Assembly (NCBI GenBank): GCA_002351925.1
Contig: DEHM01000005.1
Coordinates: 77,524-102,656, forward strand
Direction of reading: 5' to 3'
DNA from: Bacteroidales bacterium UBA2800
GTDB lineage: Bacteria; Bacteroidota; Bacteroidia; Bacteroidales; Paludibacteraceae
DNA length: 25,133 nt
The notes under the pieces are model-generated. The model did no database searches. It was not told where the DNA came from and was given only the letters and a program-made list of their open reading frames with translations. Both the position numbers and the translations under genes were made by a program. Of the stretch, positions 1 through 8,900 are shown piece by piece. The first letter of the stretch is position 1. Every line of letters starts with the position of its first letter.

Positions 1-1
1 T

Positions 2-43
2 TCTCCAGGTCGCGAGATGGTCGTGGAAATGAATGCTAAATGA
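2..43 (+). CDS. 3' end of an unrecognised upstream gene (partial)
   Basis: A reading frame open from the window edge ends at TGA (41-43) and would encode a short tail reading SPGREMVVEMNAK. The 52-base gap to the AIPR start is a normal intergenic length, which favours a real gene end. A second frame also stops nearby (37-39), so the frame choice is uncertain. Thirteen residues are too few to assign a family. If real, this gene could be a fourth member of the defence operon that follows. Confidence 0.3.
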   Translation, partial: SPGREMVVEMNAK

Positions 44-95
44 ATAATAATACAAAATAAATAGTTGCGCCCGACACGGATGAGGGTAAAAGATT

Positions 96-1892
96 ATGGC
101 TAATGAAAGTTTAAATTTAAGAATTAAAAATTTCTGTAATCAGTATCAGTACGAGAAGTTGTCTCAGGAGCAACTGCTCGGCAGGTTCTCGAATGTTGCC
201 ATTCTATCACAGCATCAACCAGATGCATTTACGACCGATACGGCACTCATTGAATCTGTCTCACTTGACAATGGGTCCATGATTACCGGATTAGCTATAA
301 AAGTTAATGGGATTCTTATTAAATCTCACTCTGAAATTGACGATTTCTTGAATACGAAAAATATTGAACTTGACATAGAGTATATATTCCTTGGGGTTTC
401 GCCTATTCGACCGTTCTTAAAGAGTGATGTCCAAAGTTTTATATCCGAAATAAAAGCCTTTTTTGATGATTCGAAAACATATTCTGACCCAAAGATGTCG
501 GAATGGCATGCTATTAAGGAATATATAAATTCCGAGCCAGTTGTAGCTAAATGGAAATCGAAAAAATGTGCAGTTAGATGCTATCTCATACAACGCGACG
601 AATGGGCCAATATAGAGTTATGGGAAGATCTCTCTAAAGAATTAAAAAAGGGAACGTCTCAAAGTTTTACATTAAAGAACTTTCAATTTATAAATGCGGA
701 CGAACTTTTGGATATCGTAATGCAAAATGATAACCAAATAGAAACAACATTAAAGTATAAAGAAAGGTTAGAATTACCCGAAACAGATGATGTAAGTAAT
801 GTATATTTATTATTATGCAGTGCTCAAGATTTCACCGAGATTTTAAACACCCGGGAAGGTTTAATAAATAAATCCCTTTTTAATGATAATGTGCGAGATT
901 ATCAAGGATTCACCACCGTAAATAAAGAAATTTATAACACAATTAAGAATGCACCCGAAAACTTCATCTTCTTTAATAACGGAATAACAATCGTTTGTTC
1001 GGAGTTTAAACCAGAAACTCACAAACTAAGAATCAAAAATCCACAAATAGTTAATGGTTGTCAAACCAGTTCTATCCTTTTCGATGCCCGAGAAAAAAAG
1101 CTAAATATTTCTAAAATTAATGTATGGGTTAAGGTTATTGCAACTAAAGATAACGAACTTTTGAATGCAATTGTCCGAGGAACAAATAGACAAAATATCG
1201 TGCCAGATGAGGCGTTTGAGACAACTAAGGAGTTCCATAAAAAATTTGAGGACTACATCAATCAATTAGACTGTCCTCCGTGTAACAAATTATATTATGA
1301 GCGTAGAGCTAAACAATATGCGAACAATCCAAAGATTCTATCTTCGCAAAAGATTTCGATTAGAACATTAACTCGATGTTCAATCGCAGCATTGTTGATG
1401 AGGCCTGAATTGTCTTTACATCATGAGGCTTTTATCCTGAAAGAATATGGAAATAAAATTTTCCAAGAGTCTCATTGCTTAGCACCTTATCATGTAGTAA
1501 TGCTTGCTTACATGAAATTATCACAGGCTATCCAATATATGGAGTTAGAGAAAATTCACAATAGAAATCTTACTCATCTATTGTATTTATACATAAACAA
1601 AGTGTGCGGGAATACTATAATAGATATATCTAACAACAATCAATCAAACACTTATTGTGAGAAAATTCAACAAAATTTATCCGACGTTAATGCGTTTACC
1701 ACTACATGTGATGAAATTATCAAAACGTATAACTTATGCAAAAAAAGTTGGATAAAAACGCTCAATAGGAATGAGTACCGCATGAAAGATAATGAACAAT
1801 TTACACGATTATTAGATGTTGCCACAAGAAATAATATCGAAAAAATGAGCAAATCCGAAATAGACGCATTATTAAATGCAAAATCTCATTGA
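96..1892 (+). CDS. AIPR family protein (abortive infection phage resistance)
   Basis: A 598-residue cytoplasmic protein with no signal peptide or membrane helix. The family assignment rests on three conserved blocks: FIFFNNGIT at residues 290-298, NPQIVNGCQTS at 315-325, and RGTNRQN at 361-367 followed by VPDEAF. These are hallmarks of the AIPR domain (PF10592), found in lactococcal abortive-infection proteins and in many defence islands. The N-terminal ~230 residues look like the variable region these proteins carry before the core. The molecular activity of the family is poorly defined; a role in phage defence is inferred from family and context. The ATG at 96 follows a GAGGG purine stretch (about 83-87) at suitable spacing. 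The next gene overlaps the end or starts 25 bases on, so they are probably co-transcribed. The gene is AT-rich (about 36% G+C over 1141-1320), unlike the housekeeping genes downstream, consistent with horizontal transfer. No clear promoter was found in the 95 bases upstream. Confidence 0.85.
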   Translation: MANESLNLRIKNFCNQYQYEKLSQEQLLGRFSNVAILSQHQPDAFTTDTALIESVSLDNGSMITGLAIKVNGILIKSHSEIDDFLNTKNIELDIEYIFLGVSPIRPFLKSDVQSFISEIKAFFDDSKTYSDPKMSEWHAIKEYINSEPVVAKWKSKKCAVRCYLIQRDEWANIELWEDLSKELKKGTSQSFTLKNFQFINADELLDIVMQNDNQIETTLKYKERLELPETDDVSNVYLLLCSAQDFTEILNTREGLINKSLFNDNVRDYQGFTTVNKEIYNTIKNAPENFIFFNNGITIVCSEFKPETHKLRIKNPQIVNGCQTSSILFDAREKKLNISKINVWVKVIATKDNELLNAIVRGTNRQNIVPDEAFETTKEFHKKFEDYINQLDCPPCNKLYYERRAKQYANNPKILSSQKISIRTLTRCSIAALLMRPELSLHHEAFILKEYGNKIFQESHCLAPYHVVMLAYMKLSQAIQYMELEKIHNRNLTHLLYLYINKVCGNTIIDISNNNQSNTYCEKIQQNLSDVNAFTTTCDEIIKTYNLCKKSWIKTLNRNEYRMKDNEQFTRLLDVATRNNIEKMSKSEIDALLNAKSH

Positions 1893-2574
1893 AAACTATA
1901 TTATCCTAAGTATTGCGATGAAAGTGTATCAAGAGTTAAATATTGCAGCCTCAACAGAGGAGTTGGTAGCTCTTTTAAATCTTTGGAAGAATAGCCATAA
2001 TCTCGGATGGGAGTACGATCGTTTACGTACTATGGATTATGCCAAAAATACTTTTTCGGCCGAAGATAAAACAGCGTGTTTCCACGTCAATGAAGAAGGT
2101 TTAGAAGAGGCATTTTTATGGCTATATATTGACAAAAATGGGCTGCGGGTCACAAATATTATTCCTCTCAAAATAGTCCATCTAAATTTCGATGAATATA
2201 ATAATATACTTAAGCGTTTTTATGACGTTTTCGTGATACCACATAAAGATAATCGCAATTATAAAATAACTCTAACTCGTGCATATCCAAATATTAATGA
2301 TTTAGCGAACAAAGCAACAGCACAAAAATTGACTCTCTGGGAGAAGACTTGCAACCACGATAACGGGAATCTACATACATTAGACGAAGAAAAGTGGTTT
2401 GATTTTGTCATTACAGCGGCCCAGACAAAATCTCCGCTGGAAAGAGATGAATTAAAAAGATGGTTAATAGAAGAAAAGAATTGGATCGATGACGGAAAGT
2501 TGGTGGACCGTTTATGTGATGAATATGAGAATGAGACTAGACTCTTGTTGTATTTCTTTAGCAATTATGCTTAA
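1876..2574 (+). CDS. Hypothetical protein between AIPR and PIN genes
   Basis: A 232-residue soluble protein that I do not recognise. It has no signal peptide, no membrane helix and no catalytic motif that I can name. It is acidic and rich in aromatic residues, ending in a helical-looking stretch (KRWLIEEKNW, then LVDRLCDEYENE). The first ATG (1876) lies inside the end of the AIPR gene and gives a 17-base overlap. A second in-frame ATG at 1918 (residue 15, MKVYQELNIA) would leave a 25-base gap and a 218-residue product; neither has a clear ribosome binding site, so the start is open. The stop is two bases before the PIN-like gene. Placement between two likely effectors suggests an adaptor, sensor or neutralising partner, but that is inference from position only. 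Base composition matches both neighbours, so the three genes probably travelled together. Confidence 0.7.
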   Translation: MQNLIENYIILSIAMKVYQELNIAASTEELVALLNLWKNSHNLGWEYDRLRTMDYAKNTFSAEDKTACFHVNEEGLEEAFLWLYIDKNGLRVTNIIPLKIVHLNFDEYNNILKRFYDVFVIPHKDNRNYKITLTRAYPNINDLANKATAQKLTLWEKTCNHDNGNLHTLDEEKWFDFVITAAQTKSPLERDELKRWLIEEKNWIDDGKLVDRLCDEYENETRLLLYFFSNYA

Positions 2575-2576
2575 TT

Positions 2577-3302
2577 ATGAGTAAAAATATAGTAACATAT
2601 CTTTCTGAATTAGAAGCTTCTGGATTTAGCGCGCCAAGAAAATTTGTTTTCTTTGATACGTGTGTGGTGTTAGATCTCATTCGCGAAAGGTTCCATTTTC
2701 AACCGAATAATGTCAATTATTTTAAAGCATATCAAAAACTCATCACAGCCATACAGGAACATCAAGTATTCGCCATTTCATCTTATATGGTAGATACGGA
2801 GATAAGAAGCAATTATGATGACCGCAAAACAGAATTTAATTCCGCCTATAATAATGCCATTAATAAAATAAAGGCATTGCAAGCACTGGCTAAGTATCAA
2901 GGAAATATTAAGAGGAGGGTTAACTATAATGATAGATATCGCACATTCACAAAGGCGGAGAAAATGTATAATGAACTATATAGATTAATTACTTTCTTCG
3001 AGGAAAAAATAGAATATGACCAATTTGCAATGCAGCATGTCTTACATAAGTTAATACCCGCGCATGCAGAACATGAGTATAAAGATGCTTTTATTTGGGG
3101 TAATTGTATTGATTTAAAAAATCTAACGCACGAAGAGGATAAAATTTATTTTTTCACAACTAACACCAATGATTATGTCATTAATGACAAGATTTCGCTT
3201 GCCGAGCGTAGTAGGTTACAAGAACGGTTGGATGACGAATGTGGGGGTAAAATAGAAATTATTACTAATATTTTTGCTTTAGAGGGAAAAATATTTCATT
3301 AA
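2577..3302 (+). CDS. PIN-like domain protein (DUF4935 type), putative ribonuclease
   Basis: A 241-residue soluble protein with the acidic signature of PIN nucleases, which cut RNA with divalent metal ions. Visible candidate metal ligands are D27 in KFVFFDTCVVLDLI (D33 nearby), E75 in MVDTEI, D170 in KDAFIWG, and D199 in FFTTNTNDY. The late pair, K-D-A-x-I-W about 25 residues before F-x-T-x-N-x-x-D, is the pattern of the DUF4935 PIN-like branch rather than of short VapC toxins, and the protein is longer than a typical VapC (~130 residues). A helical insertion fills residues 80-165. The ATG lies two bases after the preceding stop, so it belongs to the AIPR operon. The likely role is RNA cleavage during phage infection or as a toxin; its target is unknown. 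Domain call is firm; function is inferred. Confidence 0.75.
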   Translation: MSKNIVTYLSELEASGFSAPRKFVFFDTCVVLDLIRERFHFQPNNVNYFKAYQKLITAIQEHQVFAISSYMVDTEIRSNYDDRKTEFNSAYNNAINKIKALQALAKYQGNIKRRVNYNDRYRTFTKAEKMYNELYRLITFFEEKIEYDQFAMQHVLHKLIPAHAEHEYKDAFIWGNCIDLKNLTHEEDKIYFFTTNTNDYVINDKISLAERSRLQERLDDECGGKIEIITNIFALEGKIFH

Positions 3303-3361
3303 TCTCCGCACACGCGTGCGAATAAAATATAAGGAATATAAATATTAAAAACACATACAAA

Positions 3362-5869
3362 ATGAAAACAAAAATTTTCACAAAGGCGAGGGGGCTGATG
3401 ATGCTGATACTCGCAACAATGATCTCCACAAATGTGTGGGCGGTGGATCCTCCGACGTTGTCGGATTTAACATTTCCGACTCCAGTAATTGATGAAAATT
3501 TCAATGACATCGACATTACCGGTACTACAGCACAGATTTCGTCGATCACGACTAATCAAACAGCATTTGGTGATATAAACCATTTGTACAATAATAATAG
3601 CGCCAATGCCAATTCTATTAACATCTATGCGGCGGGTAATAACATGACATCGAAGTATTTCTCCATTTACAAAAATAGTGGTCACCACGTTATTGCGCAG
3701 ATATCTGGAGGAACTTTCTCTCAATTCGGAGCATGGCGAGCAACAGTAGAGAAAACATCTCACGGATATATAGGTTTGTTCAATACAACAACTGATCAAA
3801 ATGCAGTCAGTTACGGCATCGCAAGCGTAGTTATCCAAAATAATAATGGAACGATTACGTTGCAAAATGGTTCATCAAAGTCTAACTGGGCTTCAGTAGG
3901 TTCTGCATCCAGTAATACCATCGACATTTGTGTAATATATAACATATCCGGTTCTGCCAAAACATATGGTAGTTCCATTTCCTTGCCAAATATGCGAGCG
4001 CACGTCTACATAAATGGCACGTGCATAAATTCCGCAGGAACCCCTACTGATTTTACATTGGCTCAGAGTAGCACGATATCTTCATTCCGTATATCTCTCC
4101 CTTCGGGAACAGGTGAAAAACATATGTATGTAGATGACATTAAAGTGTACAATTCTCTTCCTACAGCGGGGGCATGTGTGGCACCGAGTAGTGTGACGGT
4201 GGCACCGACGAGTGAAGCGGGGAACTACGGATATCGCTATACAACAGGACAAGATATTAAATTAACCGCTACCGCCACCGGTGGTTCGGGTAGTTATTCC
4301 TACCAATGGCAGAAATATTCTGGTACATGGGATGATTTAGATGGTAAAACATCTCAAAATCTTGTCATCTCCAACTGCACTTCATCGGATGGCGGACAAT
4401 ATCGCTGTGTGGTATCTACTGGAGCGACATGTTCTCTTGCCAGTGATGGCTATAATGTGCGTGTTTGGACACTTAACGGTAACTATAGCGGAAGTGGTTT
4501 TATAGAAAATGCCATCACTTGGACTGGAGAAACGACGGGAACCGTCACAGTTAATCTGAATGCCAGTTCAACTTATGATTTCAAAGTGTATGGAAACGGA
4601 GATGGGAAATACTACGGCTGTAATAGTGGTATTTCTGTAGATGCATCTAATTGGACATTCAGAACGAGTGACGGCAACTGTAGTTTATCAACCGGTGCTA
4701 TTGGAGCAGGAGAATATACCTTTGCTATAAACATTGCCAATGCGGATGATAATAATATTGCAGTGTCTGTTACCTATCCGCGCAAGAAAATATATGTCGT
4801 TCCGAATGGATATACGGACGATGACGCAAAATTATCTATTTATTACTGGCGAAGCAGTACAAACGGCTGGTCGAGTTTCCTCACTACAGGTGCATGCACG
4901 GATGGAAAGTACTATGCGGAAATTCCGGGTTGGGCGCAATGTTTCTCAATTGTTCGTCTGAACAGTGATGCAACAGTCGGGACATTTGACAAGAAATGGA
5001 ATCAAACGGTAGATATAACTGCTAACGCAAGTTACGATCAATACACCGTTAACACATGGTGTTCCGGAACCGGATGTAAAGAAGGAGTAACTGCAGGTAC
5101 ATTCTCCGAGCCTACGTTTACAATTTCATTTGCCGGAGGAAGTGGGGCTACAGGTTCTACTGACAGTCATACCGGCATTGTATGTGATGCTAATCAAACT
5201 CTTCGACCCAATGGTTTTAGTAAAGAAGGACATTCATTCTCTTGTTGGCACGCAGATGTAGATGTGAAAGTCAATGGAAGTACTGTTACCGCAGGAAATG
5301 CCATTGCAGGAGGTGCTACTATTCAGAATATACATAGCAATATAGCATTGACTGCACAATGGAATATCGAAAGTTACACCCTTACATGGAATTTGGCTGG
5401 TGGTACGGTCACGACAGCCGGAACTGGTGCAGCGGTCAATGCGACAGGAAGCCCAAGTTCGTCTGTGGCTTATGGTAGCCCCATCACAGTGCCGGGCGTA
5501 GCAAAAGAAGGATATAACTTCACCGGATGGAACACCACTCCGCTTGCTACCATGCCTGCGGTTAACACAACGTACACGGCGCAGTGGACCATTAAGAGTT
5601 ACACCGTGACATGGAGTGTAGAGGGAACGGCGACAGGGACAACAAATGTCAACCATGGTTCGCAAGTCTCATCACTTCCTTCAACACCCGTTTCAACATG
5701 CGATGGTGAGTTTGTTGGATGGACGACAAGTGCGGATGCGGTATACGACAAGAATGTGACGGATAACTACACAACTACTCCGACGGTATTTACTAATGTG
5801 GCCGGTTCGCCGACAATAACAGGGGATATAACATTCTATGCTGTATTTAAAAAACGCATGGAAGATTAA
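3362..5869 (+). CDS. Secreted multidomain protein: lectin-like, Ig-like, InlB B-repeats
   Basis: An 835-residue exported protein. Residues 1-27 form a signal peptide ending NVWA. A jelly-roll lectin-like region follows (about 31-270, ending MYVDDIKVYNS), then an Ig-like domain (about 270-370, with YQWQKYSG and DGGQYRCVVS), an unassigned beta domain (371-475), and a possible carbohydrate-binding module (about 476-575, with SIYYWRSSTNGW). Three InlB/Listeria-Bacteroides repeats end it (about 584-830), each closing with a phrase such as GYNFTGWNT then YTAQW. Such proteins are surface or secreted and often bind glycans or other cells, but no enzyme domain is seen. It stops right after the last repeat (FYAVFKKRMED) with none of the C-terminal sorting tail found on its neighbours, so it may be 3'-truncated or depend on another protein. 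It lies 59 bases after the PIN gene and 54 before the giant gene. I see no complete promoter in the 59-base gap. Confidence 0.8.
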   Translation: MKTKIFTKARGLMMLILATMISTNVWAVDPPTLSDLTFPTPVIDENFNDIDITGTTAQISSITTNQTAFGDINHLYNNNSANANSINIYAAGNNMTSKYFSIYKNSGHHVIAQISGGTFSQFGAWRATVEKTSHGYIGLFNTTTDQNAVSYGIASVVIQNNNGTITLQNGSSKSNWASVGSASSNTIDICVIYNISGSAKTYGSSISLPNMRAHVYINGTCINSAGTPTDFTLAQSSTISSFRISLPSGTGEKHMYVDDIKVYNSLPTAGACVAPSSVTVAPTSEAGNYGYRYTTGQDIKLTATATGGSGSYSYQWQKYSGTWDDLDGKTSQNLVISNCTSSDGGQYRCVVSTGATCSLASDGYNVRVWTLNGNYSGSGFIENAITWTGETTGTVTVNLNASSTYDFKVYGNGDGKYYGCNSGISVDASNWTFRTSDGNCSLSTGAIGAGEYTFAINIANADDNNIAVSVTYPRKKIYVVPNGYTDDDAKLSIYYWRSSTNGWSSFLTTGACTDGKYYAEIPGWAQCFSIVRLNSDATVGTFDKKWNQTVDITANASYDQYTVNTWCSGTGCKEGVTAGTFSEPTFTISFAGGSGATGSTDSHTGIVCDANQTLRPNGFSKEGHSFSCWHADVDVKVNGSTVTAGNAIAGGATIQNIHSNIALTAQWNIESYTLTWNLAGGTVTTAGTGAAVNATGSPSSSVAYGSPITVPGVAKEGYNFTGWNTTPLATMPAVNTTYTAQWTIKSYTVTWSVEGTATGTTNVNHGSQVSSLPSTPVSTCDGEFVGWTTSADAVYDKNVTDNYTTTPTVFTNVAGSPTITGDITFYAVFKKRMED

Positions 5870-5882
5870 GATATTCGAGAAT

Positions 5883-5917
5883 AAAATGAAAAGTAAAAAC
5901 TGCAAAATGAAAGGAAA
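5883..5917 (+). repeat. Possible degenerate 7-base repeat upstream of the giant gene
   Basis: A purine-rich stretch in which AAAATGAAA recurs exactly 21 bases (three heptads) apart, at 5883 and 5904, with weaker 7-base periodicity between (AAAGTAA, AAACTGC). It ends just before the start at 5924 and includes its probable ribosome binding region. It may be a decayed member of the heptad repeat family seen at 13269 and in the DUF2723 gene, but A-richness alone could produce it. Confidence 0.3.
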
Positions 5918-5923
5918 AAGATT

Positions 5924-8900
5924 ATGAAAACGAATATCTTAACAAATAATACGATTATGAAAACTCATCAATCGATACTCAAGTACATTGCGATAGTGGC
6001 ATTGATGCTAACTATCGGAGTTGGGCAAATCTGGGGAACAGATGTCACCATCAAGTTTGGAGCTAATCAAGGTGAGGGTTATGTAACAACAACTTCAGGT
6101 AACATTGATGATAACTTGGCATACTCCACATTTAAAGGTAGTGGAGAGACAACTGCTCCAACAGTTTATGATGACGGACTTCGCTTATATCATAAAAACA
6201 ATGCAACTACAGAAGGTGGAGTTCTTCGTATTTACGTCAGAGCTGGGCAATCATGTACAATAAACTCTGTGGTCGTGACATATAGTACTGGTAAATTGGG
6301 ATATATAGCCTCTGCACATACATATGGAGAAGCCTTATCATCGGTCACTAAATATAATGCCGCAGCTTCTCCGGTTACGATTAGCGATATAGACGACACT
6401 AGTATCCACCTTAGCAATGCAAATAGTAATACTACTCAGACTAAAATTCAAACAGTTGAGATTAGTTACTCTTGTGAAGGAGATGAAGACGAGTGTACCC
6501 CCGGAGTTGCATCTGGAATTAAAGCCGGAGATGTAGTGTTAATCTATTATCCGACTGAATCGAAAGAGTTTGGAGGCTATTCAGAAAGCGGAGATTCACA
6601 CTGGGGAGATGTGCATACATATACAACAACTCCGTCCGGATACTACCCATTTACCGTTGAAGCGGGTAGTGCAAGTGGTTATTGGTCTTTCAAAAATGGT
6701 TCAACTTACTTGGCGATGTCAGAAGGAAATGTCAATAAGCTGGTAGGCTCTGGGACAAAGAATGATGCATCATCGTGGAGTGTGTCTATCAATGGCTCTA
6801 CCAAGGAGGCGACTATTACTAACAAGGCTAATAGTACGTATTTGCTTAAATATAATACAAACTCACCTCGATTCTCCAGTTATTTAAGTAGTGCAGGAAA
6901 TACTGCGCTTCCAAAGATATACAAGTATTGCGGTGATGTGAAGTATTATGTCACATATTATGGTAATGAGAATACAGACGGTAGTGTTCCGACGGATGCA
7001 ACAGCATATGCATCTGGAGATAAAGCGACGGTTCTAGGGAATACAGGTGCTTTGGCTAAAACAGGTAGCACCTTTGCCGGCTGGAACACCAAAGCAGATG
7101 GAACGGGAACCAGTTATGCTGCAGGAGATAAAATAACTATGTCGGGTAGTGTTTCTCTTTACGCAAAATGGAACAGCCGAATGGATGTGGCATCGGTTGG
7201 ACATGTAACAATAACGGCAACACCGGCAGGCGCGAGTGCAGTAGCAGAAAGTAGTTACGCGAATGTGGATTGTGGAAAGACGGTGACATTAAATTACTCG
7301 TCTGTTGATCCTAATTACACCTTTACTAATTGGGTTATCCTAAAGGCATCCGATGATTCAGATGTGTCAGGTTCGGTTTCTCTGAGTAGCACAACAGCCA
7401 ATAATGCTACATTTGTTATGCCGGCATATGCTGTGAAGGTGAGTGCGGTAATTACTGCGCCGTGGATATACTTCACAAGTTGTAGCTCAGATTTAAATGT
7501 TACTTATGATGCTAACGGCGGAACGGGTAATGTGCCTGTAGATGCAAATAATCCTTATGTGAAAGATGATGTTGTGACGGTTCTTGGAAATATTGGAAGT
7601 CCGGCATTGACGCGTGATGGTTATACGTTCAGTGGTTGGAACACCGCGCCTGATGGAAGCGGAACTTCCAAGACGGCAGGTCAGACATATACGATTACTT
7701 CGAACACTACGTTCTATGCTGTTTGGACACCGAATAACTATAAGATAACGAGTATATCAACGAATCCGGCAAGTTCGGGAACGGTGACAGCGACCTATAA
7801 TGCTGCGACGGTTGTTGCGGGAACGACGGAGATTCCTTGTGGTTCAGAGGTGACGTTGAGTCAGGAGGCTAATCGTGATAAGACATTCACCAGTTGGACG
7901 ATTAAGAACGCTTCGACGAGTGCGGACGTGACAGCTACTTATTTGGACGGAAACACGCTGACGATGCCGCCGTTTAACTGTACGGTGACGGCAAACTACA
8001 GCGCGAAGAGTTCGTGCGTAGTAACGTTCAGTCTGGAGAGTGGAACGATCTCGACGACGACGATTGGTGGTACGGATTACACCACTGCTGTGACGCTGTA
8101 TGAAGGCGAGAGTATTACCACTCTGCCGACGGTAGGTAGTATCAGTTGTGGCGATTGGGGATCGGTAGTTGGTTGGACGACGAACAGCAGTTATAATGAG
8201 AGTTCGACGCCTCCAAGTTATATCTCAGCGCCGTATAATCCGGGTAGCAATACGACAGTTTATGCGGTTTATCGGAAGACGGACGGAAGTGCGGACTTCG
8301 ATGGAACGAATAATGGTACGTATTATGTTTTATCAAAGACATATTATGCATCAAGTTGTTTTAGTGGATTATCTGATGAGACCACAACAACGACTTCACA
8401 AGCATCTGCAACTCCCTTTGCATTTACGAAAAATGGAGATTACTATAACATTTCTTGTTCCGAAGGATACTACATACAATATTCTTCCGGCGTTACTGAC
8501 AATCCTAATTCTGACGCTGCTAAATGGACTCCGGTGAAGGCCAACGAAAACGGAGGATCTTATACTTCCGGCACAGAATATTGGTACTTTACCAATAAAG
8601 GAACAACCAACAGGGCCTTTGCATTTACCACCAACTCTCGAAATAGGTTCATGGAAAGTGTAAGTGTGGGAAATATTACAGATGAGAGCAAAGTATATTA
8701 TCCGATGCAACTTATCTCTGCCTCGACATATTACTACAGCATTGCCCCCGTTTGCGGTACAACTTATGATATTACAAAAGGAACGTGCACGCCCGCGAGC
8801 AGCGTACTGGATGAGGATGACGACTACTGCGACTTCTCGCTGAGCACGACGAGCGTAAGTTCGGGAGGATCTGTAACAGTAACTCTTACACCTAACAAAG

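Noticed and set aside
3269..3276. TATTTTTG resembling a -7 box near the end of the PIN gene
   Set aside because: It fits TAnnTTTG, but no TTG element stands 19-21 bases upstream, and the surrounding sequence is so AT-rich that a chance match is likely.
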